Under the pieces are notes generated by a model. That model had not been told where the DNA came from. It searched no databases and saw nothing but the letters and a program-made list of their open reading frames with translations. Source: Cymbidium sinense (taxonomy: Eukaryota > Streptophyta > Magnoliopsida > Asparagales > Orchidaceae). Taken from it: a stretch of 64,000 bases of DNA. Positions 1 to 11,460 of this stretch are shown here, one piece after another (the stretch's first letter is position 1; every line of letters starts with the position of its first letter). The translations under genes and the position numbers were made by a program. The stretch is taken from NCBI GenBank assembly GCA_021442155.1, contig CM038232.1:60605436-60669435 (forward strand), given 5' to 3'.

Positions 1-430
1 TACAACCAGATAAAAATGACCCCCAAAGATTAGAAACATACAGAGTTCAGAACCCCAATTGGGATATTATGTTACACAGTCATGCTATTTGGTCTCAAAA
101 ATGCTATGGCTAATTATCAAAGGGCAATGACCAGAATATTTGAGGATTTGATTCATAACCAAGTTTAATGTTACATCAACAATTTAGTCTTCAAAAGTAA
201 GGAAAAGAGGGTCATCTATATGATCTTCAGATTGTTTTCAAATGGTTGCACCATTATAACCTAAAAAATGAATCATCTAAATTATGCAATTGGAGTACCT
301 TTATTGAAATTTTTAGGGTTTGTAGAATGGAATGAAATTGATCATATAAATCATTAATTCAAGGATCTTTAACCATATTGCGGCATTAACAAAGGAGGAT
401 TCTAAATTTATTTGGGATAAAAAATGTCAA
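1..430 (+). pseudogene. pol: E1 pol: reverse transcriptase, palm and following part (broken)
   Basis: Reverse transcriptase copies element RNA into DNA. The translation starts with the conserved YNQIKM strand, followed by a FRTP-type motif, FGLKNA and YQRAM, all typical of Ty3/gypsy palm domains. The active-site box, normally YVDD, reads YINN at 172-183, so both catalytic aspartates have become asparagine. An in-frame stop lies just before it, and frames shift after about 210. The N-terminal fingers lie before the window. The fragment cannot encode an active enzyme. Confidence 0.9.
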
Positions 431-783
431 ATTTCATTAGAGAGCTTAATGCAATATTTAATGAATCCTCTTATTTTGGCTGCCCCAATCTTAGTGAAGC
501 CATTAATTTTATATATTGCAGCTTTAGATGAATCTCTTAGAGCTTCATTAGCTCAAGTTAATGGGGAAGGCATAGAAAATTTTCTTTATTATCTAAGCCA
601 TAGACTTATCCTAGTAGAAATGAATTATTTGCCCATTGAAAATAATTACTTAGCTTTGATTTTTGTTGCTTAGAAACTAAGGCATTATATGTTGTAACAT
701 AAAGTAAATTTGATTTAAGAGTAAATCTTTTGCAATATCTTATGACACACCTAATATTATCTAGACTTTGAGCAAGTTGGTTT
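431..783 (+). pseudogene. pol: E1 pol: RNase H domain (broken)
   Basis: RNase H removes the RNA strand of the RNA/DNA hybrid during reverse transcription. The stretch 449-673 stays open for 74 codons and contains LYIAALDESLRASLAQ, which holds the first acidic residue of the gypsy RNase H core, then a YYLSHRL motif and the N-Y-x-P-I-E-x-x-x-L-A-L segment seen in nearly all plant gypsy pol proteins. A stop at 671-673 cuts off the following K-L-R-H-Y segment, which is still readable. The next part, about 690-780, is shifted by small indels. Confidence 0.88.
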
Positions 784-1094
784 ATGATCCTATTGCAATT
801 TGAAATTACATTTATCCCTCTTCATGCTATAAAAGGTCAAGTTGTAGCTAATTTCTTAGCAGCACATCCTCTTCCTAAAGGTTCTCCATTAAATGATGAT
901 CTCCCTAATGAGCATATCATGAATTTAAAGGAAGAAAATAATGCCACATATGAATTATATTTTGATGGTATAACATCCGCTCAAAAAGTTAAAGAATTTA
1001 ATTCTTCATTTTGGGGAAGGCAGGGATTGGATTAATCTTTATAACTCCAGCCAAAGGAATGATGCAATATTCTTACAATTTATTTGAGCCCTAT
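784..1094 (+). pseudogene. pol: E1 pol: RNase H-aRH junction, 5' part
   Basis: Open for 83 codons at 784-1035. It begins with the end of RNase H (FEITFIPLHAIKGQVVANFLA, the 'IKGQ-A-x-A-DFLA' linker of Tat elements) and continues into the second, archaeal-type RNase H with its Y-x-L-Y-F-D-G-x-x-S start. The D of FDG is the first catalytic acid of aRH. After one frame change the sequence runs through the next strand up to E2's insertion at 1095. The other half of the domain is at 44837-45146. A second RNase H marks the Tat lineage among plant Ty3/gypsy elements. Confidence 0.88.
1090..1094 (+). repeat. Target site duplication of E2, left copy (CCTAT)
   Basis: CCTAT directly precedes the TGTTGACC start of E2's 5' LTR and is repeated directly after E2's 3' LTR at 44832-44836. 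Five base pairs is the usual Ty3/gypsy duplication size. Removing E2 and one copy puts the two halves of the E1 aRH domain back in one frame. Confidence 0.95.
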
Positions 1095-1439
1095 TGTTGA
1101 CCTCATTTTTAGAATGAGCTCTCAACCCCTCCATCTTAGACATAGGACTTCTCATAGACTTTAAGAGTTCCTTAATCTTAAGACACATCTAGTGATTAGG
1201 TGGACACTCAACCTAGCCCTAGAGACTTAGAAGAGTTAGCCATAGGAATAGGTCATGCCTTAGGGGTGTTAGGAAAATTTTGCCCTTAGCTTGAACCATT
1301 CCTCACCTTCCTTCCTTCAAGTCAAACTCCAAATCAATCTAATTTGATTTTCTCCAAACTCAAATCAACTCCATGTGATTGAAACCCATGATTGAAATCC
1401 ATAATTGAAACCCATGATTGAAATCCATGATTAAAACCC

Positions 1440-2300
<861 letters not shown>

Positions 2301-4198
2301 CAAAATCCAACCTAAGCCTTTCAAGCCAAAATCTTGAACTTAGCCAAATCAACTTCAAATCAAGCCAAACTCTTGATTTTTCTTCATGATTCAATCAACC
2401 TCACAATCATGAATCCATAAATAAATACAAACTTCAATTACTAAATCAAAACTCAAGTTAAAAAATCAAACCCTAAATGCATTCATATTCTTTCTTTGAA
2501 TATGAAATTATCAAATGGATTAAAACCCATTTAAATTCAAACCACTCACAAATGGACTTATATTTCAATCATAAGTCCATATACAAGTTTAATAAAACTC
2601 GAATCAAGCTTTGAACAAGCCATTTGACCAACTAGGCTTTGTGGAGAAAAATGCCTAATAAGGTGTGGCCTTTCAAATCTATGGTGAGAAAAGAAAGAGG
2701 AGACCTTATAGAAATTCATCTTTTCAGGATGTCACATAGATCCGCAGATGTACTTATTTAGGTGATCACGTACGTCATCAAGAAAATAGTGTACTATCTC
2801 AAAAGATATAAGTCACTACCATTTAATGGACCTAATCACCTTAATAAGGACTCATAAGGATGATGGGTCTGCATATGTACAAGAGATTCTTCCCCTATTT
2901 TACATGAAAAAGTAATGCAGGATTTATTTTAAATTGGGTTTGTTAAGTTCCCTATAGAGGCAAGCCCTCATAGTTAATTACATCCTACAGAATGGGGATT
3001 CCTTAGGAAAACTCTCGATTAAAGTAAATGATCATTGTCTTTGAAGATTTCAATAGGAAGGGCTATCAATCGATTGGTTTGTTTTTGAAAGATCAAATGA
3101 GATTCATCAAAAGAGGGAGTTATTATCAGACAAAATAGAAGATAAGTAAGAGATGCCCACGATGCTAGGAAACCTAACAAGTATCTCAAACTATCCTATA
3201 GTTGGGCTTTACATATTAGAATTTGACTTAGTTTGTTTATGTTGAATTTTTCATTAGAATTTTAGGACTAAAGATTCCTTAACACGAGATTAAGGAAATT
3301 CCTAAGAGGTGAGGAATTATTCTTATGGCCCACAAAGGGGAGAAGCAATCTCAAAACCTAAATCTACAGAGCTTTGGCGAGGGCCGAAAGCACAAACCTA
3401 AATCTAAGGTGAAAATAGGTATTTGGGTTGCCTCCACAAGAGAGGAAAACCCGATAGCTTAGACTTACAACCACCTGAGGGTGGCCACTAACTAACTCCT
3501 CCTATGATTTTCAATATATGTAGGCAAGTCTTTATGCTTATGCAAGATAGCTAGGCAGTTATTTATTTAGAAAGAGACTAAGTCCTTAAACTAACTCCCT
3601 AAAGAGACTAGATCATGTAAAGGGACATGCTTCAAATGACCTAAATCTAATGTATTTCCAATTTCATTTTATTTTTATTTTAGACAAATATTTTGACTCA
3701 GGCTAATAGGATTCATATGACTAATTGCATGAGAAAGAAGATTATTGGCCAAAATCAGTGATAGGGAGGAGGTGAGTTTCCACCATGGCTCTCAAAGGTC
3801 AAGCCAAGTTTCTCTAACAAAGGTGGAAGCCCTCCAATCAAGAGTGAAGTAAGATGCATTTGTATATGATATTACAAAAGAAATGCACATCCAGCTAAGG
3901 GGTTGCTAATTCTTTTATCTTGATTTTAAACCTAAGCTTTAGATGAGGTTATGAGTTGCTTAATTTTAATTTGAGTTATTAAGTTTAGTCAAAGATTTAT
4001 TTTTTCCTAAAGAGCCTAATCCACATCTAGGCCATACATAAAGTAAGGAAGAAACTAGAAAAAGCATGCCACTTAATGCAAAAGCTAAACAAATCATCAA
4101 TCAATTTATAAAGCTAATCGCAAAAAGAATAAAAGGCCATTGTGGTTGGGCACCACAGTACAAATCCAAAAATATCAAATATGGGTAGCTGAGCTCTA

Positions 4199-4209
4199 CC
4201 CTTATAGAA
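4199..4209 (-). promoter_or_regulatory. TATA-like box of solo LTR R
   Basis: On the minus strand the sequence reads TTCTATAAGGGTAGAG, matching the TATA region of the other three family LTRs. It is followed by a short palindrome (GGGTAG, 7 nt, CTACCC). It would start transcription toward lower coordinates. Confidence 0.5.
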
Positions 4210-4271
4210 CCCGAATTATAAATGAATTAAATTACAATTAAGCAACAAATTCATTATTATGGGGGTCTTCA

Positions 4272-4337
4272 AGCTTTATTCTTCTTTCTTCTTTCTTCTT
4301 TCTTCTTTCTTCTTCTTCTTTTCTTCTTTTCTTTCTT
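4272..4337. repeat. TTC/CTT-rich tract upstream of the LTR R TATA box
   Basis: A polypyrimidine run on the + strand (GAA-rich on the LTR sense strand). The same purine-rich tract lies 60-130 bp upstream of the TATA region in the other family LTRs (15600-15640, 23055-23125, 43178-43215). Confidence 0.85.
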
Positions 4338-7084
4338 TGGTTCCTTCTTTTGGATGGTTGGAAGGTGGATGCTCCAAAGCTTGACATAGTACATAAGATA
4401 GGATCTTATGACCAATGTTCATCCTAAGTCCCATAACAATTATTCCAAAATCCTAATTGCATAAATTTACATGAAAAAAAAAAGTAGAAATCTAACTAAC
4501 ACCTACAAAATAAAGGTTAGTTAAAACAAACCACACAAATCTCAAGCATGTATATTGGACTTATCAACCCACACATGGGTGGCTAAGTCCACCTAACCTA
4601 TGGATTATGTTTAGGGGTATAAAGCACCTGCAAGCAAAAGCATTTATATTTTTATTTATAATAGCACCCCTTAAGCACAATCCCCTACATAAGAGAATAG
4701 TTAGACTAAGAATGTCCTACCATTCATTCTATGAGCATACACCCTAACATCCAGTCTAAAACAATAAAATAAACATCAAACCATGCACCGATCTAACCTA
4801 AGGCTAGAAGTGGTGACTTAGGCTAATGTGTGTGCTTTGAAGGTTTGTGTGGTATGCTTAGCTAGGGTTTCGGGTTCAAATTTTCTAAGTGTGGAGAACA
4901 TGTACAACTTAGAGGAGGGTTTCATTTAAGTTGTTTAATTATTTTGGGTTGATTTCATTTCATGTTTTGTTTTGGTTTAAGTGGATCCTACAATTAATTA
5001 TTAAGTTATGAAGAGAGGGAAAGAGAAGAGAAGTTCTCTTTCCTTCCCTAACCTAAGTAATTTCTAGAGTAGATTCCAATTTTAGTTTCATTTAGGTGAA
5101 TGTTTTGATTAAATATTTTAATCAATCCTAATTTTAGATAAACACTAAACAAGCCTATTCAAAAAGAAAGGCATTTTAAAATTAAATAAAATGAATCAAA
5201 ATTCACATAACACACATTACTTCGTTTCTTTCCCAACATATATAACATGCATATGGATGGACCCTAAGCATATATATACATATAAATGAGAGTACTTAAC
5301 ACACTTTATGATGCATTCTAAGTAATCCATTTAAGAAAATTTAGAAGTTGAATATGCATGATTTTTCTTAAGTAGAAAGGGTTTTCCTTATCCAAATTTT
5401 CACATACGCATATGAAAGTAAGAAAGGCATAAGTGAGTAAAGCGTCATTGTTAACCAGAGGTGTAAGGTACAAGACCTACTTAGGGCTACTTAATGCCTC
5501 ACAATCTCAGGGTTGTCCAGACAAATATATCATTTTACTTAAATACAAACATATGTATAAAAGAAATGAAATGGAAAAAGAGGATGCAAAAGTGGTTTAA
5601 TGGATTCATTTTTATTTTTCAAATGAACCCTACATCTTACTAAGTGTATGGAATGAAGTGTGTGTTGGGTTCTTTTCAAATGAACCCTACATCTTACTAA
5701 CTCCTATTCAGAACTATGCTAAAATAAGAAAGAAAGGAAACCTATGTTAAGTATACCTTTATAATCTATCACATGCAAACTCATAATTAAAGTGTAAGTA
5801 GCACACTTTTAGATTTGGTATTTGGTTTATATGTTTTGAAAATAATTTGGATTTAGTAGTGATAATAGCCATTCATATTTCTACTTTAGTCAACACATGC
5901 AAATTTGACATAAAGTAAACAATTTCATTTTAAAATTTGAATTTCAAAAGTATGAATGCATGGCATCACATGACATACAATTTAACATATTGGGAAAGAT
6001 CTAAAACAATGAAAGCATGTAAAAAACTCACTTTACTTAAATCCTAAAGACATTCTTATAGAATGAAAAAATTTAGAATAAATCAAAGTGAGTTCAAAGT
6101 GATTTTTATTTAGTTTACAATTTGATTTAATTTTAAAAATGTGAGATGAGTTTGCTGTTCTTAACCCATTCCCACATGTGTTTGATATTTTTATGCATTG
6201 ATTACATTAAGGTATGAATTAAGTAACTTAATTAACCCTTACCTACACCACCTTAGAAGAATTAACTAAATAATTATGAGCCAATGAGATGACATAAAAT
6301 ACACAACGAATTTAAATTTATAATGCACTTAATAATGAAAAGGCCTAATACAATTTGCCTCACAATTAAGAGTTAATTAAGCTAAAGGGGTTTAGCTTAA
6401 GTACTTTCAAAACACCCATTCATACTTATGAATGGGATTTTGGTTTCCTTAATTGAACTTAGGCTATTAAACACCTAAGCATCTACCCAAGGTAGATTAT
6501 TTAAGTTTTGGAACTTTTTAGAATTTTTAGAAATTCATTAAAGGGATAATTAATGAATCTACCCTTAATTAAGAGAAGATTCATGAGAGAAAAAAGGGTT
6601 TAGGGAATAGCTTAAGGGAAATACCCTAAAAATATTCCATAAAGCTCCTACTTACTAGATCTACCTTAATCAACCCTAATCATAGGTTGAAATCACTAAT
6701 CACACCCTAATTATGCTTAATTACATAAGAAGTGTAATTAAGGAAACCATATGCAATTATTCTAATCAAGCCTTCAAAAAATCCCAAAAAAATTAGGGGA
6801 GGCAGAAGTCATCCCCTAAAACTTATCCAAGAAAGTTGGGATTAATCAGAGGCTTAATTAAAAAGTAATTAATAAAATAAACTTTCCAATAAAACCCAAA
6901 TTCAAAAAAAAAGCATAATCAAAACTCATCAAAATTAATTTTAAAATGTTCTAGGTATAATTATCTATCCATAGGATTTTATCTCACATTTTTCTAAATT
7001 TTCTAGCAAGAGTTATCAATTTTGGAAGATCTCTAAGTGAATTAGGAATTAATTAAGCATTTTGAATAATCCCTAACTAATCCC

Positions 7085-7225
7085 TAGCTCACAGTGCGAC
7101 GCGTGGCGGCAGCGGTCAGCGTGCTTTACATGCATCATGCTGTGAGGGGATCACTTAAGTCATCACATCACAGGGGCGGATGGGGGCCCACATGCTTTAA
7201 TCCTCTGTCGTCCGATCTTTGATTG
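7085..7225 (-). other. GC- and CpG-rich patch in LTR R
   Basis: A short island with many CpG sites (around gcgacgcgtggcggcagcgg) in otherwise AT-rich LTR sequence. Corresponding patches are at about 12690-12790 (E2 5' LTR), 21320-21420 (B) and 40290-40390 (3' LTR), with CpGs variably decayed to TG or CA. Function unknown. Confidence 0.6.
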
Positions 7226-8419
7226 GATGACCAAGGGATCGCATTTTAAAATGGGATAAAAGGATTTCTAACATGTTGAATTGTCTTAATCGTCCATCTA
7301 AAATGTGTGGATGGATGGCTGAGATCCTCCAAGTTCTTTCGCTTGATCAACAGAGATCTTCCAATGATCAAGGGGAAGATCCAAGCTAGATCTAGCATGG
7401 AATCAAACCAAATTCAGCCCATGCCATCTAAAGACAGAGAGCGAGAAAACTAACAGTCAAAAATTGATGGGGTGAAAATTTCTTTCACAAATATCCACAC
7501 CACATTGAGTTTAATGGTCAAGAAATCCCATACCTCACTGGAGGTGATCACCGGTGCTCAATTCCCTTGGAGAAGCTTCATCTGGTTGAGACGAACCCTT
7601 GCTGAGAGTATGAGCACTTGAGGTTGAGTGGATCAATGTATGGACCAACTCCTCCTTAAGTAGCTTGCGGCTTTAATCGAATTGGATCCTTCCTTGCTGT
7701 GGGAACTCCAATAGAAGCTTAAGTGCACTCAACTTAGCTCCTAGATGAAGTGTGTAAGAGCAATTGGAAGGAAATTGAGTCAGGAAGAAGTTGGCAATTC
7801 AATTGGCTTCCCCTATTTTCACTGTTTGAAAATTGAGAAATGGGAGAATGGAATGAGCTCTAGGATGCTTGTTATCACTCTCTGATGGCTCCTAGGTCTC
7901 ACTAGCACTCAATCAAATTAGGGAATGATGCATTTGAGTTTCTTTAGGGGGAGTATATCTCCCCCTTGAAAGATCGAACAGTCGGCAATGGACATGCTAT
8001 TTTGATCCAATTGATCATAGGCTGAGGGTTGTTTGATCAGTTAGGAGTTGCACATTGTCGGTTTGAACCAAGGAGTGGATTGCCAACCTCCCATGTGCAT
8101 GAATTTGAGCTTGAGAGGGAGTTTGAAATTTCAATTTTTGACCATAAGGTCGAGTTTGGTCTAAGGACCAAATGGGATGACCCACATCCATTGGGTTGGG
8201 TGCACCACTCTACCCTATGTCCTAATGAGCTTTTAGGAAAGCCTCAAGTGAATGTGAAGAGGCTATGACCAAATTACCCATGGGTCAAGCTAACATTTGT
8301 TCTGTGGCCTAGGGGTAGGATGGTCATTTTGCTATTTTTCCACTTTGGGCATGTTGGATATGTGGAGAAACTAGGTTTGGCCAAGTTTCATGAGATTTGG
8401 AATTCATTTGATAGGGTTT

Positions 8420-9290
8420 AGCTCATGTTGACCCATTTAGGTCAAAATGGGTCAACTTGGGTCAAGTTGACCAATAGGTCAAATTGGGTCAAACCAAGGG
8501 TTGGGTCAAGTTCATATGACCATTTGAAATATTTTGGTGGCTTTGGTTTGCTTCAATTTGGTATATATTTGGTTTTGTCTCATATGACTTCACTTAGGTC
8601 AAATGGGTCAAGTTGACCTATTTGACCCATTTGACTTATTTGGGGTAGGTCAAGGGTAGGTTTAGGTTAGGTTAGTCATATGGAGTGGATTGATATCTTT
8701 GTTTCCAATCAATTTCGGTTAAGTTCAATTTTGGCTCAACATGACTCCTTTAGGTCAAGTTGGGTCTAAGGTCAATTGGGCTAGGTTAGGTCTAGTTGGC
8801 CAATTGAGGCTTAGGTCAAATTCCATAAGTGATTTGGAATGGACTTGACCTATTGGTTTCAATCAATTTGGCTTAGATCAAGTTTTGGCACATTTTGACC
8901 CTTTAGGTCAAAATGGGTCAACTTGGGTCAAGTGAGCCAATTGGGCTAGGTTAGGCTCAAATGTTGGCTTGGTCAAGTTTAAACATAGGTCATGAGTGAA
9001 CTTAGATCAATGGTTTCAATCAATTTGGCCTATGATGGAATTTGGCTACGTAAAATTTTATTTTAAGTTAAGTGTTGACCTTGTCAACCCTTAGGTTTGA
9101 CTTGGTTTGACCCAATTTGATTGATTGATCATCCCACGATGGTTGTTAATCATGATGAGAGGGATATATGAGTTAGGTTCAATCCAATTTGGTTATGATC
9201 AAAATTTGGCTCATAAGGGTATTTTACGTCACTTTAGGTCAAGTGAGCCTAAGTGAGTCAAATGGCTTGGTTAAAGCTTGATTTGAAGTT
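8420..9290. promoter_or_regulatory. TTGAC (W-box core) cluster in LTR R
   Basis: Many TTGACC/GGTCAA cores in both orientations, often a few bases apart and in inverted pairs such as gggtcaagttgacc. TTGAC is the core of the W-box bound by plant WRKY transcription factors. Whether these copies act as an enhancer is inference from density only. Confidence 0.45.
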
Positions 9291-10639
9291 GGTTGATCTT
9301 GTATATGGACTCATGATTGAAATATAAATCCATTTACAAGTGGTTTGAAGTCAAATAAGTTTGATCCATTTGAAAATTTCATATTCAAGGGAAGAATATG
9401 AAGGGGTTTTGGCTTTGATTTTTTTTACTTAGGTTTATATTGTTTGATTGAAGTTTGGATTTATGTATGAGCTCATGATTGTAGGTTTGATTGAACCATG
9501 AGAGAAAATCAAGGGTTTGGCTTGATTTGAAATTGATTTGGCTAAGTTTAAGATTTTGACTTGAAAAGCTTAGATTGGATTTTGAGTTGATTTGAGTTTG
9601 ATTTTTGGAATTGGTTTTGATTGTTTGAATTTATATTTCATTTATATATGTGAATATAAATGAGAATATAAATGGATCATGAGAAAAGTTCAAGGATTTG
9701 AAGTGGTTTAATCATGATTTGGGTTAAATCCATTAAAGGGAATTTAAAGGATTTAAAGAAATTTTTTAATTTGAAATTTAATTTTTGAATTGGATTTGAC
9801 TGATTTATATTTATATTTCATTTAAATATGAGATATAAATGAGGACATAAATAAGTTTTGAGAAAATCCCATGAGTTTGAATTGATTTGATCAAGATTTA
9901 GGTTAAATCCATTAAAGGGAATTTAAAGGATTTAAGGGAATTTTAAATTGGAATTTAATTTTTGTCTTTGATTTGATTGATTGATATTTATATTTCATTT
10001 ATATATGTGAATATAAATGAGACTATAAATTAGTTTTGAGAAAATCCCAAGGATTTGAAATGGTTTGATCAAGATTTAGGCTAAGTCCATTAAAGGGAAT
10101 TTTCATGAATTGATTTAGAACTTTGAGTTTAGTTGGATTAATTTGAATTTATATTTCATTTATATATGTGAATATAAATGAGAATATAAATGGGTTATGA
10201 GAAAATCTCAAATATTTGAATTGGCTTTAGATCATGATTTTGGTTAAGTCCTTAAGGGAAGGTTAAGGATTTAGACAAAATTTGGACATAAGAATTTTTG
10301 ATGGATTTTGATCATGGGTTTCAATCATGATTTCAATCATGGATTTCAAACATATGGAGTTGATTTGGGTTTGGAGGAAATCAATTAAGATTAATTTGGG
10401 GTTTGACTTGAAAGAACAAAAGTGAGGAATGGTTTAAGCTAACGGTAGAAAATTTTCCTAACACCCCTAAGGTATGACCTATTCTTATGGCTAACTCTTC
10501 CTAGTCGCTAGGGTTAGGTTGAGTGTCCACCTAATCACTAGATGTGTCTTAAGACTAAGGAACTCTTAAAGTCTAAGAGAAGTCCTACATCTAAGATGGA
10601 GGGGTTGAGAGCTCATTCTAAAAATGAGATCAACAAGCT

Positions 10640-11460
10640 CACTTAACCCAAAGTGACCTAAAGAACCTTTATGAGCCAAATTCTACTCCTAACCAAATTA
10701 GATTGAATCAAACTCACTTATGCCTCTCATCATGATCAACAATCATCATGGGATGATCAATCAATCAAATTAAGTCAAATCAAGTCAAACCTAAGGGTTG
10801 ACCAAGTCAACACTTAGCCAAAATGAAACCTACATAGCCAAATTCCACCATAGGCGAAATTGATTGAAACCATTGATCTAAGTTCATTCATGAACTATGT
10901 TTGAACTTGACCAAGTCAACATTTGAGCCTAACCTAGCCCAATTGGCCACTTGACCCAAGTTGACTCAACTTGACCTAAAAAGTCAAAATGTGTCAAAAC
11001 TTGAGCTAAGCCTAATTGATTGAAACCAATGGGTCAAGTTCATTCTAAATCACTTGTTGAACTTGACCAAAGCCTCAATTGACCAACTAGACCTAACCTA
11101 GCCTAATTGACCTTGATCCCAACCTAACTTAAAGGGGTCATGTTGAGCCAAATTCAAAATTAACCAAAATTGATTAGAAACAAAGATACTAATCCACTTC
11201 ATATGACAAACCAAACCTAAACTGACCCATGACCTAGCTCAAATAAGTCAAATGGGTCAAATTGGTCAACTTGACCCATTTGACCTAAATGAAGTCATAT
11301 GAGCCAAACTCAAAACTAAACCAAATTGAATCAAACCAAAGTGACCAAAATATTTCAAATGGTCATATGAACTTGACCCAACCCTTGGTTTGACCCAATT
11401 TGACCAATTGGTCAACTTGACCCAAGTTGACCCATGTTGACCTAAATGGGTCAACATGAG
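10640..11460. promoter_or_regulatory. W-box core cluster in E2's 5' LTR
   Basis: By eye there are 13 TTGAC or GTCAA cores between 11249 and 11457 alone, with more upstream. Many are head-to-tail as TTGACCCAAGTTGACCCA or inverted around AATTGGTCAACTTGACC. The cluster lies about 4.2-5 kb upstream of the TATA region. Direct regulatory activity is not shown by sequence. Confidence 0.45.

Larger units (their letters stand above)
2640..10635 (-). mobile_element. Solo LTR R, inverted, nested in E2's 5' LTR
   Basis: Read on the minus strand this is a full LTR of the E2 family, 7,996 bp, beginning TGTTGATCTC at 10635 (one transition from TGTTGACCTC) and ending TTTTTCTCCACA at 2640. No internal region or second LTR accompanies it, so it is a solo LTR left by LTR-LTR recombination. 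The flanks are GGCTT (2635-2639) and AGCTC (10636-10640), which fit a decayed 5-bp duplication with ancestral GGCTC. The host LTR resumes at the matching position, as comparison with the uninterrupted LTRs at 38205 and 19280 shows. It holds the full set of LTR landmarks in reverse. Confidence 0.93.
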
